Assembly: GCA_031280645.1 (NCBI GenBank)
Contig: JAITGL010000032.1
Location: 1 to 64,000 of the forward strand
Length of the DNA stretch: 64,000 bases
DNA from: Tannerellaceae bacterium
Lineage (GTDB): Bacteria > Bacteroidota > Bacteroidia > Bacteroidales > Tannerellaceae
Direction of reading: 5' to 3'
Part shown: one piece after another, positions 51,484-62,107 of the stretch
How the letters are laid out: each line of letters begins with the position of its first letter
Numbering within the stretch: position 1 is the first letter of the stretch
The notes under the pieces: model-generated
Databases searched by the model: none
The model's input: only the letters and a program-made list of their open reading frames with translations
What the model was told of the DNA's origin: nothing
Position numbers and translations under genes: made by a program

Positions 51484-54400
51484 ATGAAGAAGCTAATCTG
51501 TATTATTTTATGCCTGCTTGCATGCTTTACCGAGGCTACGGCCCAAACATCGCGCATTACCGGCAAGGTTATCTCGGCCGACGACGGCGAACCGATTGTC
51601 GGCGCCTCTGTGCTGGTAAAAGGAACAGCCGCGGGGGTGATAACCGACGCTAACGGAACCTTCACATTCAACAACCTGCCCGCCGGAGCCCGTACGCTAA
51701 CCATATCGTATGTGGGAATGGTAACCCGCGAGGTTGCCGCCGCCCCCTCCATAACGGTAGAGCTTAGCGCGTCGACGCAAAACCTCGACGAGGTGATGGT
51801 CGTTGCCTACGGAACCGGTAAGAAGTCGACCTTTACCGGATCGGCCGCGGTAGTGAAAAGCGAATCGCTCGACAAGATCAAAACCTCGAATGTAACCCAG
51901 GCCTTACAGGGGCAAACTCCGGGTATACAGGTGATCAACAACAGCGGTCAGCCGGGCGACGACGCAACCATAATGATTCGCGGGATAGGATCAATGAACG
52001 CCAGCAGCAACCCGCTCTACGTGGTAGACGGCGTGGTGTACGACGGCAACATTAACGCCGTTAGCCCATCCGATATCGAATCCATAACCATCCTTAAAGA
52101 CGCCTCGGCAACCGCCCTCTACGGATCGCGCGCGGCTAACGGGGTGATTATGATCACCACCAAGAGGGGAGCGTCGGATAAAGGAGCGATAAACTTCAGG
52201 CTAAGCCGGGGATACTCGTCGTTAGCCGTTGATATGCCGCGGCAATTAACCCCGGGCGAGTTTACCGAGCTCACATGGCGGGCCATGATGAACGGATACA
52301 TGGACAATAACCCAACGAAACCGGCCTCCGAAGCCGCCCGGTACGCCACCGACAACCTGGCCAACGAGCTTAAAGTTAACCCTTACAGCATTGCCAAACC
52401 GGTAGGCCTCGACGGTAAGATCGACCCCGCGGCAAAGCTGCTTTACTGGGGCGACTGGAGGAACGAGATCCTCGAATCCCGCGCTCGCGAAGAGTATACA
52501 ATCGACTTTAGCGGAAGGAGCGAGAAGGGCGACTACTTCCTGTCGGGCGGATACGTAAACGACCGCGGAATCTTTACCGCCCAGAAGTTCGAGCGCTTCT
52601 CAACCCGCATGAACCTTAATTACGACGTTAAGCCATGGGCGAAGGTTGGCGTTAATACGTCGTTCTCGCATGGCAAGAGGGAGCTGTGGCTCGACGGGAG
52701 CACAATATGGTTTCTGCGCACCATCAGCCCAAACTATCCCGTATACGAAGTGAATCCCAAAACCGGCGAGTACATACTCGACGGCCAGGGGCGACGGATA
52801 TACGACTACGGCCCCAACCGCGCCACCTGGATAGAATGGAATCCGCTGGCCGACGCGGCATATAATCCGTCGCCCCAGAACACAGACAACCTGTCGAGCA
52901 GGATGTACGCCGAGATAACATTCACACCCAGCCTTAAGTTCCGTACAAACGTAAGCGTAGACTACTACCTCCAGGCATACGACGGATATACCAGCAGCGA
53001 GCACGGCTATGCAGCCGGCTACGGCGGGGAGGCCTACAAGGAACACTACCGCATGATGTCGTACACCATAAATAACCTGCTTACTTACAGTCAAACATTC
53101 GGGAAGCACACAGTATCCGCGCTGGCGGGCCAGGAGGCATACTCCACCGAAACAAAATACCTGATGGCCTCCAAGCGGGGATTCCCCTTCGGCGGCCTCA
53201 CCGAAATCAACTCCGCGGCGGAGATGAACGACATGGGATCGTACACGGATCGCTACCGGCTGCTAAGCTGGCTGAGCCGCATTGAGTACGACTTTGACGA
53301 TAAATACTACCTGTCGGGCAGCTTCCGTACCGACGGCTCGTCGCGCTTCCATCCCGGCAACCGCTGGGGAGAGTTCTGGTCGGCAGGCGCCTCATGGCGG
53401 CTCTCGCAGGAAGAGTTTATCAAGCAATTCACCGTTGTTGACAACCTCAAGATTAAGGCCAGCTACGGAGCCGTGGGCAACGACATGCTCAATACTTACT
53501 ACGCCTATCAAGGCCTGTATGCCACGGGTATGAACGATTATAACGCCGCCGGCGTGCTGGTAAGCCGCCTGTCTAACGCGGGACTGAAATGGGAGAGTAA
53601 CATACAGCTCAACGCCGGCATAGAGTTCGGATTCTTTAATCGCATTAACGGAACGCTGGAGTGGTTTAACCGCACGTCGAAAGACTTGCTGTTCCCGATG
53701 CCCATGCCACCCTCGACCGGGTTCGGGTCGATTGACCGCAACATAGGCAACGTTAAGAACGCGGGAGTAGAAGGCGAACTCTCGTATACCCCCGTCATGA
53801 CAAAGAAGCTCCGGTGGACTGTCACTCTCAATGCCACGCATTACAGGAATACCATTGTAAAGCTTCCGCAAGACGAGATGAACAGCGGGGTGTTTAAATG
53901 GCGCGAAGGCGAGTCGCGTTACAACTTCTGGGGCGTGGAGTACGCCGGCGTCAACCCGGAGAACGGGAACGACCGCTATTGGCAAAACATATATGAAACC
54001 GTAGACGGCGAAAAGGTTCTAAAGGAACGGACGCTAACCGAAGACCTCAACGCCCTTACCAGCGACGACCAGAAGACATATCTCGGCGACGCCATACCAA
54101 AGCTGTTCGGAGGCGTTGGCAGCTCCCTGGCATGGAGCGGGATCGACTTCTCGTTCATGCTTTATTACAGCCTGGGCGGCAAACTGTACGACACCGACTA
54201 CTCGCAGATGATGGCCTACCGCACAGGATACAGCCTCCATCCCGATATGCTAAGCTCGTGGACTCCCGACAACGCAACCTCGCCCCTTCCCCGCCTCTCG
54301 CAGGCCAAGGGGAATGTGATGGGATCGTACAGCTCGAAATACGTATTCGATAACAGCTTCGCAAGATTGCGCAACGTTACCCTGGGTTACACCCTCCCGA

Positions 54401-54582
54401 AGGCCGTAACGGGTAAGGTTCAGATAAACTCGCTGCGCCTGTTCATACAAGCCGACAACCCGCTGACATGGGGCAAAGCCGCCGGACGCAACACCGATCC
54501 CGAGCAGTCGATATCGGGGCAGACGTCGAACAGGTTCCCCACCACGAAGTCGGTGTCGTTCGGGCTCCAGTTAAACCTCTAA
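51484..54582 (+). CDS. SusC/RagA-family TonB-dependent outer-membrane transporter
   Basis: A 1032-residue outer-membrane importer. Signal peptide (MKKLICIILCLLACFTEATA), then a carboxypeptidase-regulatory-like beta domain (about 24-98; ITGKVISADDGEPIVGASVL). Next come the TonB-box region LDEVMVVAYGTGKKSTFTGS, the plug with the SusC signature (ALQGQTPGIQVINNSGQPGD, then VVDGVVYDG and ALYGSRAANGVIMITTKRG) and a C-terminal 22-strand barrel. It pairs with the SusD-like lipoprotein 35 bases downstream. Nutrient (glycan or peptide) unknown: no glycoside hydrolase, sulfatase or anti-sigma/ECF pair is adjacent. Confidence 0.96.
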   Translation: MKKLICIILCLLACFTEATAQTSRITGKVISADDGEPIVGASVLVKGTAAGVITDANGTFTFNNLPAGARTLTISYVGMVTREVAAAPSITVELSASTQNLDEVMVVAYGTGKKSTFTGSAAVVKSESLDKIKTSNVTQALQGQTPGIQVINNSGQPGDDATIMIRGIGSMNASSNPLYVVDGVVYDGNINAVSPSDIESITILKDASATALYGSRAANGVIMITTKRGASDKGAINFRLSRGYSSLAVDMPRQLTPGEFTELTWRAMMNGYMDNNPTKPASEAARYATDNLANELKVNPYSIAKPVGLDGKIDPAAKLLYWGDWRNEILESRAREEYTIDFSGRSEKGDYFLSGGYVNDRGIFTAQKFERFSTRMNLNYDVKPWAKVGVNTSFSHGKRELWLDGSTIWFLRTISPNYPVYEVNPKTGEYILDGQGRRIYDYGPNRATWIEWNPLADAAYNPSPQNTDNLSSRMYAEITFTPSLKFRTNVSVDYYLQAYDGYTSSEHGYAAGYGGEAYKEHYRMMSYTINNLLTYSQTFGKHTVSALAGQEAYSTETKYLMASKRGFPFGGLTEINSAAEMNDMGSYTDRYRLLSWLSRIEYDFDDKYYLSGSFRTDGSSRFHPGNRWGEFWSAGASWRLSQEEFIKQFTVVDNLKIKASYGAVGNDMLNTYYAYQGLYATGMNDYNAAGVLVSRLSNAGLKWESNIQLNAGIEFGFFNRINGTLEWFNRTSKDLLFPMPMPPSTGFGSIDRNIGNVKNAGVEGELSYTPVMTKKLRWTVTLNATHYRNTIVKLPQDEMNSGVFKWREGESRYNFWGVEYAGVNPENGNDRYWQNIYETVDGEKVLKERTLTEDLNALTSDDQKTYLGDAIPKLFGGVGSSLAWSGIDFSFMLYYSLGGKLYDTDYSQMMAYRTGYSLHPDMLSSWTPDNATSPLPRLSQAKGNVMGSYSSKYVFDNSFARLRNVTLGYTLPKAVTGKVQINSLRLFIQADNPLTWGKAAGRNTDPEQSISGQTSNRFPTTKSVSFGLQLNL

Positions 54583-54617
54583 TAACATAATGTATAACCA
54601 TCAATATAACAACAGGC

Positions 54618-56096
54618 ATGAAAGCTATTAAATATATTATCCTCGTAATGGCCGCAGCTGTCGGCTCGGCATGCAGCGACTTTCTCAACGTTAACCCATC
54701 AACGTCGGTGGCCGACAGCGAAGTATTCCAAACCGTAAGCGGAGCCCAGGCGGCGCTCAACGGATGCTACCGCCAGATGGTGGCCTACGGAGCCGGCGGC
54801 GCAGACCGTCAGGACGACTACGGCATACCCTCCATCATGCACATATCCGATATGTGCGGCGAAGACATAATAGGCTGGGGAGGATGGTACACCTATGTAT
54901 ACAACTATTGGGGAGAAACACGCGCCGACATATTCCGCTCCTCGCAACTCTGGACATACCACTACCGCCTCATCAACAACGTGAACGGCATCCTGGCCAA
55001 TATCGAAGGGGCAGACGGCGACTCCGTCGAAAAGCAATACATCAGCGGACAGGCCCTGGCCATGCGAGGATGGGCCTACTTCTCGCTCGCTCGCCTCTTC
55101 CAGCAAACATACTCGATAGCCTCCGGCTTACCGGGCGTGCCCATCTACCTTGAGCCCACCAACGATAAGACCGAAGGCCGCCCGCGAGGAACCCTCGCCG
55201 ACACCTACAAGCAAGCGCTCTCCGACCTCGGCGAGGCTGAGCTCCTCCTCGAGGGATTCAACCGCGGCCCATCGTCGAATATCAACCGCATCGACCGCTT
55301 CGTAGTCGAGGGCATACTCGCGCAAGCGTACCAGGCGATGCGGAACTGGCCCAAAGCCGAAGAATATGCCATGCGTCTTGTAGATAAATATCCGCTCACC
55401 ACCAACGAGCAATACCTTGCCGGCTTTAACGACGAGAACACCCCTTCGTGGATATGGGGCATGCGCCAGACCGAAGATCAAAACATGGGCGATTACTCGC
55501 AGTTCGCCATGTGGGGCAACGAAGGCCGGAAGTGTTTCTCCTTCTACGGCTGGTTCCTGTCCGACGACTTTGTCGCCCTCTTTGAAGAAGACGACATAAG
55601 GTATCAATTTGAATGGTGGTGGGATCAGATCCACGCATCAAACAAATTTCGCGACAACGCCGATTGCCGCGGCTCCTACTGCTTCATGCGCGCCGAGGAG
55701 ATGCTGCTCAACGCAGCCGAAGCCAAGGCCCGCCAGGGCAAAGACGCCGAAGCCCGCGACCTCCTCAACAAGCTTCAAGCCATGCGCAACGCCAAGCCCT
55801 CAGAGTCGTCGGGTAACGACCTGATAGAAGACATCCTCCTCGAGCGCCGCAAGGAACTCTACGGCGAAGGATACGCCCTGTTCGACATGCTCCGCAATCA
55901 GAAACCGCTACTCCGCACCGGTAACCACGCCAACTACAACGGCAGCTTCCAGCTCCCCGCCCGCTCCTGGCGCTTCATATTCCAGCTGCCCCGCAGCGAG
56001 ATGCTTAACAACAAAGCCCTGGTTGACGGTATATGGCCCAACGGCGACCAGAATCCGTACAGCGGAGTTTTTGAAACGGATGCCTCCTATCATTGA
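54618..56096 (+). CDS. SusD/RagB-family nutrient-binding lipoprotein
   Basis: A 492-residue surface lipoprotein with lipobox VGSAC (Cys about 19), followed by SDFLNVNPSTSVADSEVFQT, the standard SusD start. The helical TPR-like core includes EKQYISGQALAMRGWAYFSL and LARLFQQ (SusD signature), GVPIYLEPT, and the C-terminal LLERRKELYGEGYALFDMLR (SusD/RagB ending motif). It forms the lid of the SusC transporter. Co-transcribed with susC; a hairpin follows. Confidence 0.96.
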   Translation: MKAIKYIILVMAAAVGSACSDFLNVNPSTSVADSEVFQTVSGAQAALNGCYRQMVAYGAGGADRQDDYGIPSIMHISDMCGEDIIGWGGWYTYVYNYWGETRADIFRSSQLWTYHYRLINNVNGILANIEGADGDSVEKQYISGQALAMRGWAYFSLARLFQQTYSIASGLPGVPIYLEPTNDKTEGRPRGTLADTYKQALSDLGEAELLLEGFNRGPSSNINRIDRFVVEGILAQAYQAMRNWPKAEEYAMRLVDKYPLTTNEQYLAGFNDENTPSWIWGMRQTEDQNMGDYSQFAMWGNEGRKCFSFYGWFLSDDFVALFEEDDIRYQFEWWWDQIHASNKFRDNADCRGSYCFMRAEEMLLNAAEAKARQGKDAEARDLLNKLQAMRNAKPSESSGNDLIEDILLERRKELYGEGYALFDMLRNQKPLLRTGNHANYNGSFQLPARSWRFIFQLPRSEMLNNKALVDGIWPNGDQNPYSGVFETDASYH

Positions 56097-56199
56097 CCGA
56101 TACGCGCGATAAGCCGGCCGCTCCCCCGCCATGAATCCGCAACGGCTGCGGGGTAGCGGAAGCCGACAGGCAGTTATGCCGGCCGGTCGCCCGGAAAAA

Positions 56200-56240
56200 G
56201 AAATGCCTCAAACGATTAATTTGAGGCATTTCCCGTATAT
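56200..56240 (-). terminator. Terminator between convergent susD and lepA
   Basis: GAAATGCCTCAAA (56200-56212) pairs perfectly with TTTGAGGCATTTC (56220-56232). On the minus strand the stem is followed by a T-rich tract (TTTCTTTTT), so it chiefly serves lepA but may act both ways. Confidence 0.75.
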
Positions 56241-56257
56241 ATGAATGAGGCAACGAC

Positions 56258-58045
56258 TTAGTCGAGCTTCAAGACGGCGAGGAAGGCTTTTTGCGGGACT
56301 TCAACGGTTCCGATTTGCTTCATCCGCTTTTTCCCCTCCTTCTGTTTCTCAAGGAGCTTGCGCTTGCGACTTATATCCCCGCCGTAACACTTAGCCGTTA
56401 CATCCTTACGAACTGCTTTAACGGTCTCGCGAGCGATAATCTTCGAGCCTATGGCTGCTTGGATAGCGATATCAAATTGCTGCCGGGGGATAAGCTCTTT
56501 TAGCTTTTCGCACATCTTGCGCCCGAAGGTAACGCTGTTGTCGACATGCGTGAGAGTAGAGAGCGCGTCGACAGGCTCGCCGTTAAGCAGAATGTCAAGC
56601 TTGACGAGCTTGCCTGGGCGGAAGTCGTGCAGATGATAATCGAACGAGGCGTATCCTTTGGAGATACTCTTAAGTTTGTCATAAAAGTCGATCACGATCT
56701 CGCCGAGAGGTATGTCGTAAAAAATCTCGACACGGTCGCCCGATATATATTCCTGCTTGAGCAGTATTCCTCGCTTGCCCAGGCAGAGCGTCATTATAGG
56801 GCCTATGTAGGCTGTGTTGGTAATCACCGAGGCCCGTATGTAAGGCTCGTCGATGTGGTCGATAAGGGTAGGGTCGGGTAACCCGCCGGGGTTGTGGACC
56901 TCCGAGCAGACGCCCTTTTTATCGTAAACTTTATACGAAACGTTAGGCACGGTAGTGATCACCTCCATGCCGAACTCCCTGTCGAGCCGTTCCTGCACGA
57001 TCTCCATATGAAGCAATCCGAGGAAGCCGCATCGGAATCCGAATCCGAGAGCGGCCGAGCTTTCGGGCTGGAAGGTGAGCGAGGCGTCGTTAAGTTTCAG
57101 CTTCTCGAGCGATGACCGCAGGTTCTCAAAGTCTTCGCTGTCGATGGGGTAAACGCCGGCGAATACCATAGGCTTTACTTCCTCGAATCCCGCAATAGCT
57201 TCGCGTGCGCCGCCCTTAATATGGGTGATAGTATCGCCGACCCTAACCTCGGCGGATGTTTTAATGCCGGAGATAATGTAGCCCACATCGCCTGTGGAAA
57301 TCTCGCCGCGCGGCGACATCTCCAGCTTGAGTACGCCCACCTCGTCGGCGTCGTATTCCCTGCCGGTGGCTATGAACTTCACCATATCGCCCTTGCGGAT
57401 CACTCCGTTCACTACTTTATAGTATGCAATAATCCCGCGGAAAGAGTTGAATACCGAATCAAAGATGAGGCATTGCAGCGGCGCATCCGGATCGCCCTTG
57501 GGAGACGGAACCTTTTCAACGATGGTATCAAGGATGCGGAACACGCCCTCGCCTGTTTTACCGCTGGCTCGCAGTATAGTGTCGCGAGAGCATCCGAGGA
57601 GCTCTACTATCTGGTCTTCCACCTCGTCGGGCATTGCGCTCGGCAGGTCGATTTTGTTTATAACGGGAATTATTTCGAGGCTATGCTCAATGGCCATGTA
57701 AAGGTTCGATATTGTTTGCGCCTGGATGCCTTGCGCGGCGTCGACAATAAGCAAGGCTCCCTCGCAGGCAGCGATAGATCGTGAAACCTCGTAGGAGAAA
57801 TCGACGTGGCCCGGAGTGTCGATAAGGTTGAGGATGTATTGTTCATTGTTGCAAGTATATTCCATTTGTATAGCATGGCTTTTGATGGTGATTCCTCTTT
57901 CTCGTTCGAGTTCCATGTCGTCAAGGATTTGGGCCTGCATGTTATTTGCGTCTATTGTCTTTGTATATTCCAGCAGCCTGTCGGCCAGGGTGCTTTTACC
58001 GTGATCAATGTGAGCGATAATACAGAAGTTGCGAATATTTTTCAT
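56258..58045 (-). CDS. lepA: Elongation factor 4 (LepA)
   Basis: A 595-residue translational GTPase that back-translocates stalled ribosomes or aids initiation and biogenesis. GTP motifs: [14 protein letters not shown] (G1), [12 protein letters not shown] (G2), DTPGHVDF (G3) and NKIDLPSA (G4). Unlike EF-G it lacks domain IV and has the LepA C-terminal domain ([20 protein letters not shown], then [10 protein letters not shown]). Length is standard. Downstream of tRNA-Arg on the same strand but separated by a terminator. Confidence 0.97.
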   Translation of the reverse strand: MKNIRNFCIIAHIDHGKSTLADRLLEYTKTIDANNMQAQILDDMELERERGITIKSHAIQMEYTCNNEQYILNLIDTPGHVDFSYEVSRSIAACEGALLIVDAAQGIQAQTISNLYMAIEHSLEIIPVINKIDLPSAMPDEVEDQIVELLGCSRDTILRASGKTGEGVFRILDTIVEKVPSPKGDPDAPLQCLIFDSVFNSFRGIIAYYKVVNGVIRKGDMVKFIATGREYDADEVGVLKLEMSPRGEISTGDVGYIISGIKTSAEVRVGDTITHIKGGAREAIAGFEEVKPMVFAGVYPIDSEDFENLRSSLEKLKLNDASLTFQPESSAALGFGFRCGFLGLLHMEIVQERLDREFGMEVITTVPNVSYKVYDKKGVCSEVHNPGGLPDPTLIDHIDEPYIRASVITNTAYIGPIMTLCLGKRGILLKQEYISGDRVEIFYDIPLGEIVIDFYDKLKSISKGYASFDYHLHDFRPGKLVKLDILLNGEPVDALSTLTHVDNSVTFGRKMCEKLKELIPRQQFDIAIQAAIGSKIIARETVKAVRKDVTAKCYGGDISRKRKLLEKQKEGKKRMKQIGTVEVPQKAFLAVLKLD

Positions 58046-58152
58046 TGTTACATTGTTTATTAAGTGAACAAATATATGAAGATTAAGTTACGAATTTATA
58101 GTTGAGAATGGCCCGGTTGTAAGCCGTCCGGCAGGATTTGGGCGTATCCCGT

Positions 58153-58195
58153 AAAAAAACCTTCCGCAAAGTAAGCTCTGCGGAAGGTCGTTTTT
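58153..58195 (-). terminator. Terminator of tRNA-Arg
   Basis: CCTTCCGCA (58160-58168) pairs with TGCGGAAGG (58179-58187). Read on the minus strand a run of seven T (58159-58153) follows; T-rich on the other side too. Confidence 0.85.
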
Positions 58196-58223
58196 CTAAA
58201 ATAATAAAAAATGAAAACTGATG

Positions 58224-58296
58224 TGACCCGGGTGGGAGTCAAACCCACGACCTTCAGAACCGGAATCTGACGCTCTATTCACTAAGCTACCGGGCC
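58224..58296 (-). tRNA. tRNA-Arg, anticodon CCG
   Basis: A 73-base cloverleaf. Acceptor GGCCCGG pairs with CCGGGTC (one wobble), discriminator A. D arm GCTT...GAGC. Anticodon stem with loop TTCCGGT (anticodon CCG, codon CGG). T arm GTGGG-TTTGACT-CCCAC. No CCA encoded. Confidence 0.93.
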
Positions 58297-58304
58297 ATCG
58301 GGTG

Positions 58305-58312
58305 CAAAAGTA
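58305..58312 (-). promoter_or_regulatory. -7 box of tRNA-Arg
   Basis: Minus strand TACTTTTG, eight bases before the mature 5' end; divergent to the asnA promoter 30 bases away. Confidence 0.55.
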
Positions 58313-58319
58313 ATCATTA

Positions 58320-58350
58320 TTTATTCAAAAAAAATATTTTGCTAACTTTG
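58320..58350 (+). promoter_or_regulatory. asnA promoter
   Basis: TTTA (58320-58323), 19 bases, TAACTTTG (58343-58350), 34 bases before the asnA ATG. Confidence 0.65.
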
Positions 58351-58384
58351 CCTTCCATAAATCAAACATAAATATAAACACGTA

Positions 58385-59419
58385 ATGAGTTATTTGATCA
58401 AACCGGCAGGGTATCACGCTCTACTGAATCTTGCCCAAACCGAGTTAGGCATTAAAGCCATAAAGGATTTCTTTCAGCAGAATCTTTCGGCCGAACTTCG
58501 CCTAAGAAGAGTTACAGCTCCGCTTTTTGTAATGAAAGGCACGGGTATAAACGATGACCTTAACGGCATTGAACGCCCTGTTTCATTCCCAATCAAAGAT
58601 TTGCACGATTCGCAAGCCGAGATTGTTCATTCGCTTGCAAAATGGAAACGCCTCACGCTGGCCGATTATGGCATTGAGGCGGGATACGGTATTTATACCG
58701 ATATGAATGCTATCCGACCCGACGAATCGCTTGGCAATTTCCATTCGCTTTATGTTGACCAATGGGATTGGGAGCGGGTGATGACCGAGGGAGAGCGTAA
58801 CCTTGATTTTCTGCGTCTCATAGTGAAGCGAATTTATGCCGCCATGGTGCGCACAGAGTATATGGTGTATGAAATGTTCCCTCAAATCCGCCCCGTGCTT
58901 CCTCCGGATATTTACTTTATTCATGCCGAGGAGCTGTTGCAACGCTATCCTTTGCTGTCGGTTAAAGAGCGTGAAGATGCAGTTGCGAAAGAATACGGAG
59001 CTGTGTTCATTATCGGTATCGGCAACGAACTCAGCCACGGCGAGAAACACGACGGCCGCGCCCCCGACTACGACGATTGGTCAACCCCGACACCCGAAGG
59101 CAAAGGCCTGAACGGCGATATCCTAGTATGGGACGAAGTGGTTAACCACGCTCTTGAGTTCAGCTCGATGGGTATCCGCGTTGATCGCGACACGCTGCTC
59201 CGCCAGCTCGCATTGAGCGGAACCGAGAGCCGGAAGGAACTTTATTTTCACCGCCGGTTGCTCAACGGCGAGCTTCCGCAGAGTATCGGAGGAGGAATCG
59301 GCCAGAGCCGGCTCTGCATGTTTTATTTGCGGAAGGCTCATATAGGCGAGATCCAGGCCAGCATTTGGCCCGACGATATGCGTAAGGAAGCGGCGGCGGC
59401 AGGCATGCACCTTATTTGA
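58385..59419 (+). CDS. asnA: Aspartate-ammonia ligase (AsnA)
   Basis: A 344-residue class II aminoacyl-tRNA-synthetase-like enzyme making asparagine from aspartate, ammonia and ATP. Motifs: LRRVTAPLFV, GTGINDDLNGIERPV, LHSLYVDQWDWE and the C-terminal class II motif 3 SIGGGIGQSRLCMFYL with HIGEIQASIWP. The glutamine-independent type fits an ammonia-rich gut or anaerobic setting. Followed closely by ung. Confidence 0.97.
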   Translation: MSYLIKPAGYHALLNLAQTELGIKAIKDFFQQNLSAELRLRRVTAPLFVMKGTGINDDLNGIERPVSFPIKDLHDSQAEIVHSLAKWKRLTLADYGIEAGYGIYTDMNAIRPDESLGNFHSLYVDQWDWERVMTEGERNLDFLRLIVKRIYAAMVRTEYMVYEMFPQIRPVLPPDIYFIHAEELLQRYPLLSVKEREDAVAKEYGAVFIIGIGNELSHGEKHDGRAPDYDDWSTPTPEGKGLNGDILVWDEVVNHALEFSSMGIRVDRDTLLRQLALSGTESRKELYFHRRLLNGELPQSIGGGIGQSRLCMFYLRKAHIGEIQASIWPDDMRKEAAAAGMHLI

Positions 59420-59440
59420 ACCTTGCGAGCCGACATGCAA

Positions 59441-60103
59441 ATGGATGTCAAGATTGAAGAGGGGTGGAAGGCCCAATTGGCAGATGAGTTTGAGAAGGAA
59501 TACTTCTATAATCTTATTGCCTTTGTAAAAGATGAATACAGGAAAGGGACGGTTTATCCTCCCGGTCCGGATATTTTTAATGCTTTCCGCCTCTGCCCGT
59601 TCAACAACGTGAATGTGGTTATCCTGGGGCAGGATCCGTATCACGAGCCTGGGCAAGCGCACGGACTATGCTTTTCGGTACAAGACGGAACTCCGTTTCC
59701 TCCCTCGCTCGATAATATTTTCAAGGAAATTCATAATGATTTGCGCCTCCCGATCCCTTCGAGCGGCAATCTGACCCGCTGGGCCGAGCAAGGCGTTTTG
59801 CTGCTTAACGCCACTCTTACCGTTAGGGCCCACCAGGCCGGATCGCATCAAAACAAGGGATGGGAAACGTTTACCGACGCCGTTGTGCGTCGGCTTAGCG
59901 AATCAAGCAAGCATATCGTTTATTTGCTATGGGGCGCATACGCTCAGAAGAAAGGAAGCATTATCCCTGCGCGGCAAAATTTAGTGCTGCGTTCAGCTCA
60001 TCCCTCGCCATTGTCGGCATATAGGGGATTTTTTGGTAACAAACATTTCAGTCAAACGAATGACTATCTTATAGCTTGCGGAAAAAAAGGTATCGAATGG
60101 TAG
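59441..60103 (+). CDS. ung: Uracil-DNA glycosylase, family 1
   Basis: A 220-residue DNA repair enzyme excising uracil. Active-site motif GQDPYHEPGQAHGLCFS holds the catalytic Asp; the Leu-intercalation loop is HPSPLSAYRGFFG with the catalytic His; PPSLDNIFKE and NKGWETFTD are also conserved. Start choice among TTG 59423, ATG 59435 and ATG 59441: I prefer 59441 because MDVKIEEGWK begins the usual first helix. Starts 21 bases after the asnA stop. Confidence 0.96.
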   Translation: MDVKIEEGWKAQLADEFEKEYFYNLIAFVKDEYRKGTVYPPGPDIFNAFRLCPFNNVNVVILGQDPYHEPGQAHGLCFSVQDGTPFPPSLDNIFKEIHNDLRLPIPSSGNLTRWAEQGVLLLNATLTVRAHQAGSHQNKGWETFTDAVVRRLSESSKHIVYLLWGAYAQKKGSIIPARQNLVLRSAHPSPLSAYRGFFGNKHFSQTNDYLIACGKKGIEW

Positions 60104-60130
60104 TCATCATTTTTATATGATTCCATTAAA

Positions 60131-61846
60131 ATGAAAAAAACTCTCCTTTCCTGTCTTGCTAAGGCGGCAATAGCTTTAGCGCTATCATGTGCCGGAGATC
60201 ATCCAAACGAATATTTGCATTTTGCCGAACGATTAATCGATACCCAGCCCGAAAACGCTCTTCTTCTCCTCAACGGAGTAGATCAAACCGAGCTTTCGGC
60301 CGAAGAATACGCGCGATGGTGCCTCGCTATGACACAGGCCAAGGATAAAGTGGACGCGTTTCACACTTCCGACACTATTATACGCCACGCCGTTAATTAT
60401 TTTGAGCGATATCGGGACCCGTGTTGTCTCGCACGGGCGTATTACTACATGGGACGCGTTTCGCAAGAGCTGCAGAACGCGCCGATTGCGCAGGAATACT
60501 ACCTGAAAGCCATTAACGTTGGAGAGGCTGCTCGCGACACCGTGCAGCTATCTCTCGTATACAACCAGCTCGGAATGCTTTACACTTACCAATATGCCTA
60601 CGGCGACGCCCAAATCTTCCTCAATAAATCTCTACAATATCTTCAACTCCTGAAAGATACCACCGCTCAAGCTTACGTTTTACGCAACATGGCTCGCAAT
60701 TATGGGCTTATGGATAGTCTTGACCGGTCGATAGAGTGTTATGAGGAGGCCTTATGCCTTGCGAATACTTTGTCGCGACCATCCATTCTTTCCGAGCTTG
60801 GCGATCGCCTAATAGAAATGAAAAGATATGACAGCGCTTACGTTTATCTTCGCGAAGCTGTTGACAGTGCAGATGTTTACGATTATCATACAGCAAGCCT
60901 TGTACTTGGACGATATTTTGTTGAAACAAACCGTCCCGATTCCGCAAGAAAATACTTGCTCGACTGTATTTCAAGTCATTCACTTTCAACTCGCCTCGGC
61001 ACTTACCTTTGCCTCGCCAAACTTGCGCGAGAAAGTCGCCGCTATCAGGACTATGTAGAATATCAGACTCAATACGAACTACTGCGTGATTCGTTTGAAG
61101 CAGGCCTGCATATCCAAAAGATAATGCAGATGCAGTCGCTCTACAATTACCAAAAGCACCAGCAGTTAGCCTCCAAAGCCGATAAGCAACGAAACAAGGC
61201 TGTGAGAAACATGCTGCTGATTGCTATCAGCGCACTATCCATCACACTTTGCTTTGCAATATATTATGCTAGGATACAAATAAAGCATCGCAATAGCGCT
61301 AAGGAGAAGGAAAAAATTTTTAAGCGGTATCATGCTACTGTAGTGGAGCAAACGCGCGCGCAAATCGACGACAATCTTTTTGCAATCAAAGAATTGAATC
61401 AAAAAAAAATAGAAGATAAAAAAAACCGGGATGCTATTGACTACGAAATACAACTGCTGGAGCTATCCAACCGTTGGATTCTGAAAAAGCTCGAAGATCA
61501 GGATAAAGCCGAAAAGGATTATAACGAGTCCGACCTTTTTTTGCGCATCCGCAACCCCAGGCAACTTAGCAATATAACCCGCGCAGAAGTTGAGCTCATT
61601 GTCGATATAATCGACGGACTTTATCCTTCTTTTAGAGCGAACCTTATCAAAGCATTTAATATAACTTCGTCTGAAGACCTTTATATCTGTTATTTCATCA
61701 AAATTAAGGTAAGGAAAGCGCACATCGCAAAAATACTTAAGCTTTCGCGGCAGGCTATCAACAATCGTTGCAGGAGATTAGCCTCCGAGACCTTCGGTAC
61801 TGAAAGCACGCATGCCGTACTTGAACAGGTCATTATGGCCATGTAA
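60131..61846 (+). CDS. TPR membrane regulator with C-terminal helix-turn-helix
   Basis: A 571-residue protein. Lipoprotein-like N-terminus (ALALSCAG, Cys about 21). About six TPR-like repeats (60-330). One transmembrane helix (AVRNMLLIAISALSITLCFA; about 355-380) is followed by a long coiled coil rich in Lys and Glu. The C-terminal domain ends AHIAKILKLSRQAINNRCRR, a LuxR-like helix-turn-helix. The design puts a periplasmic sensor and a cytoplasmic DNA-binding domain in one chain, a Bacteroidetes regulator type. It is followed by a small secreted DUF3244 protein, which may be its target. Ligand unknown. Confidence 0.82.
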   Translation: MKKTLLSCLAKAAIALALSCAGDHPNEYLHFAERLIDTQPENALLLLNGVDQTELSAEEYARWCLAMTQAKDKVDAFHTSDTIIRHAVNYFERYRDPCCLARAYYYMGRVSQELQNAPIAQEYYLKAINVGEAARDTVQLSLVYNQLGMLYTYQYAYGDAQIFLNKSLQYLQLLKDTTAQAYVLRNMARNYGLMDSLDRSIECYEEALCLANTLSRPSILSELGDRLIEMKRYDSAYVYLREAVDSADVYDYHTASLVLGRYFVETNRPDSARKYLLDCISSHSLSTRLGTYLCLAKLARESRRYQDYVEYQTQYELLRDSFEAGLHIQKIMQMQSLYNYQKHQQLASKADKQRNKAVRNMLLIAISALSITLCFAIYYARIQIKHRNSAKEKEKIFKRYHATVVEQTRAQIDDNLFAIKELNQKKIEDKKNRDAIDYEIQLLELSNRWILKKLEDQDKAEKDYNESDLFLRIRNPRQLSNITRAEVELIVDIIDGLYPSFRANLIKAFNITSSEDLYICYFIKIKVRKAHIAKILKLSRQAINNRCRRLASETFGTESTHAVLEQVIMAM

Positions 61847-62107
61847 GCCGTTTTTTACTTTCATTTCATTTCTGGTCAATCTCTTATCGGTATAATATGA
61901 GATACTCTTGTCTACAATATTATGGCGATTAATTTGTAATTAGCATAAAGCGTTGATTATTATTGTCATGTTATCAGTTGTCTATATTTTGCTTAATGCC
62001 TTAACTAAACAAAAGATATACCAAAAGCCTCACTAAGTCCCATTGTCTCTTTGTTTTTTGCCGTCAGATAACAAAAGTAGTAACGTTTAAATTTAAAATG
62101 TATAATC

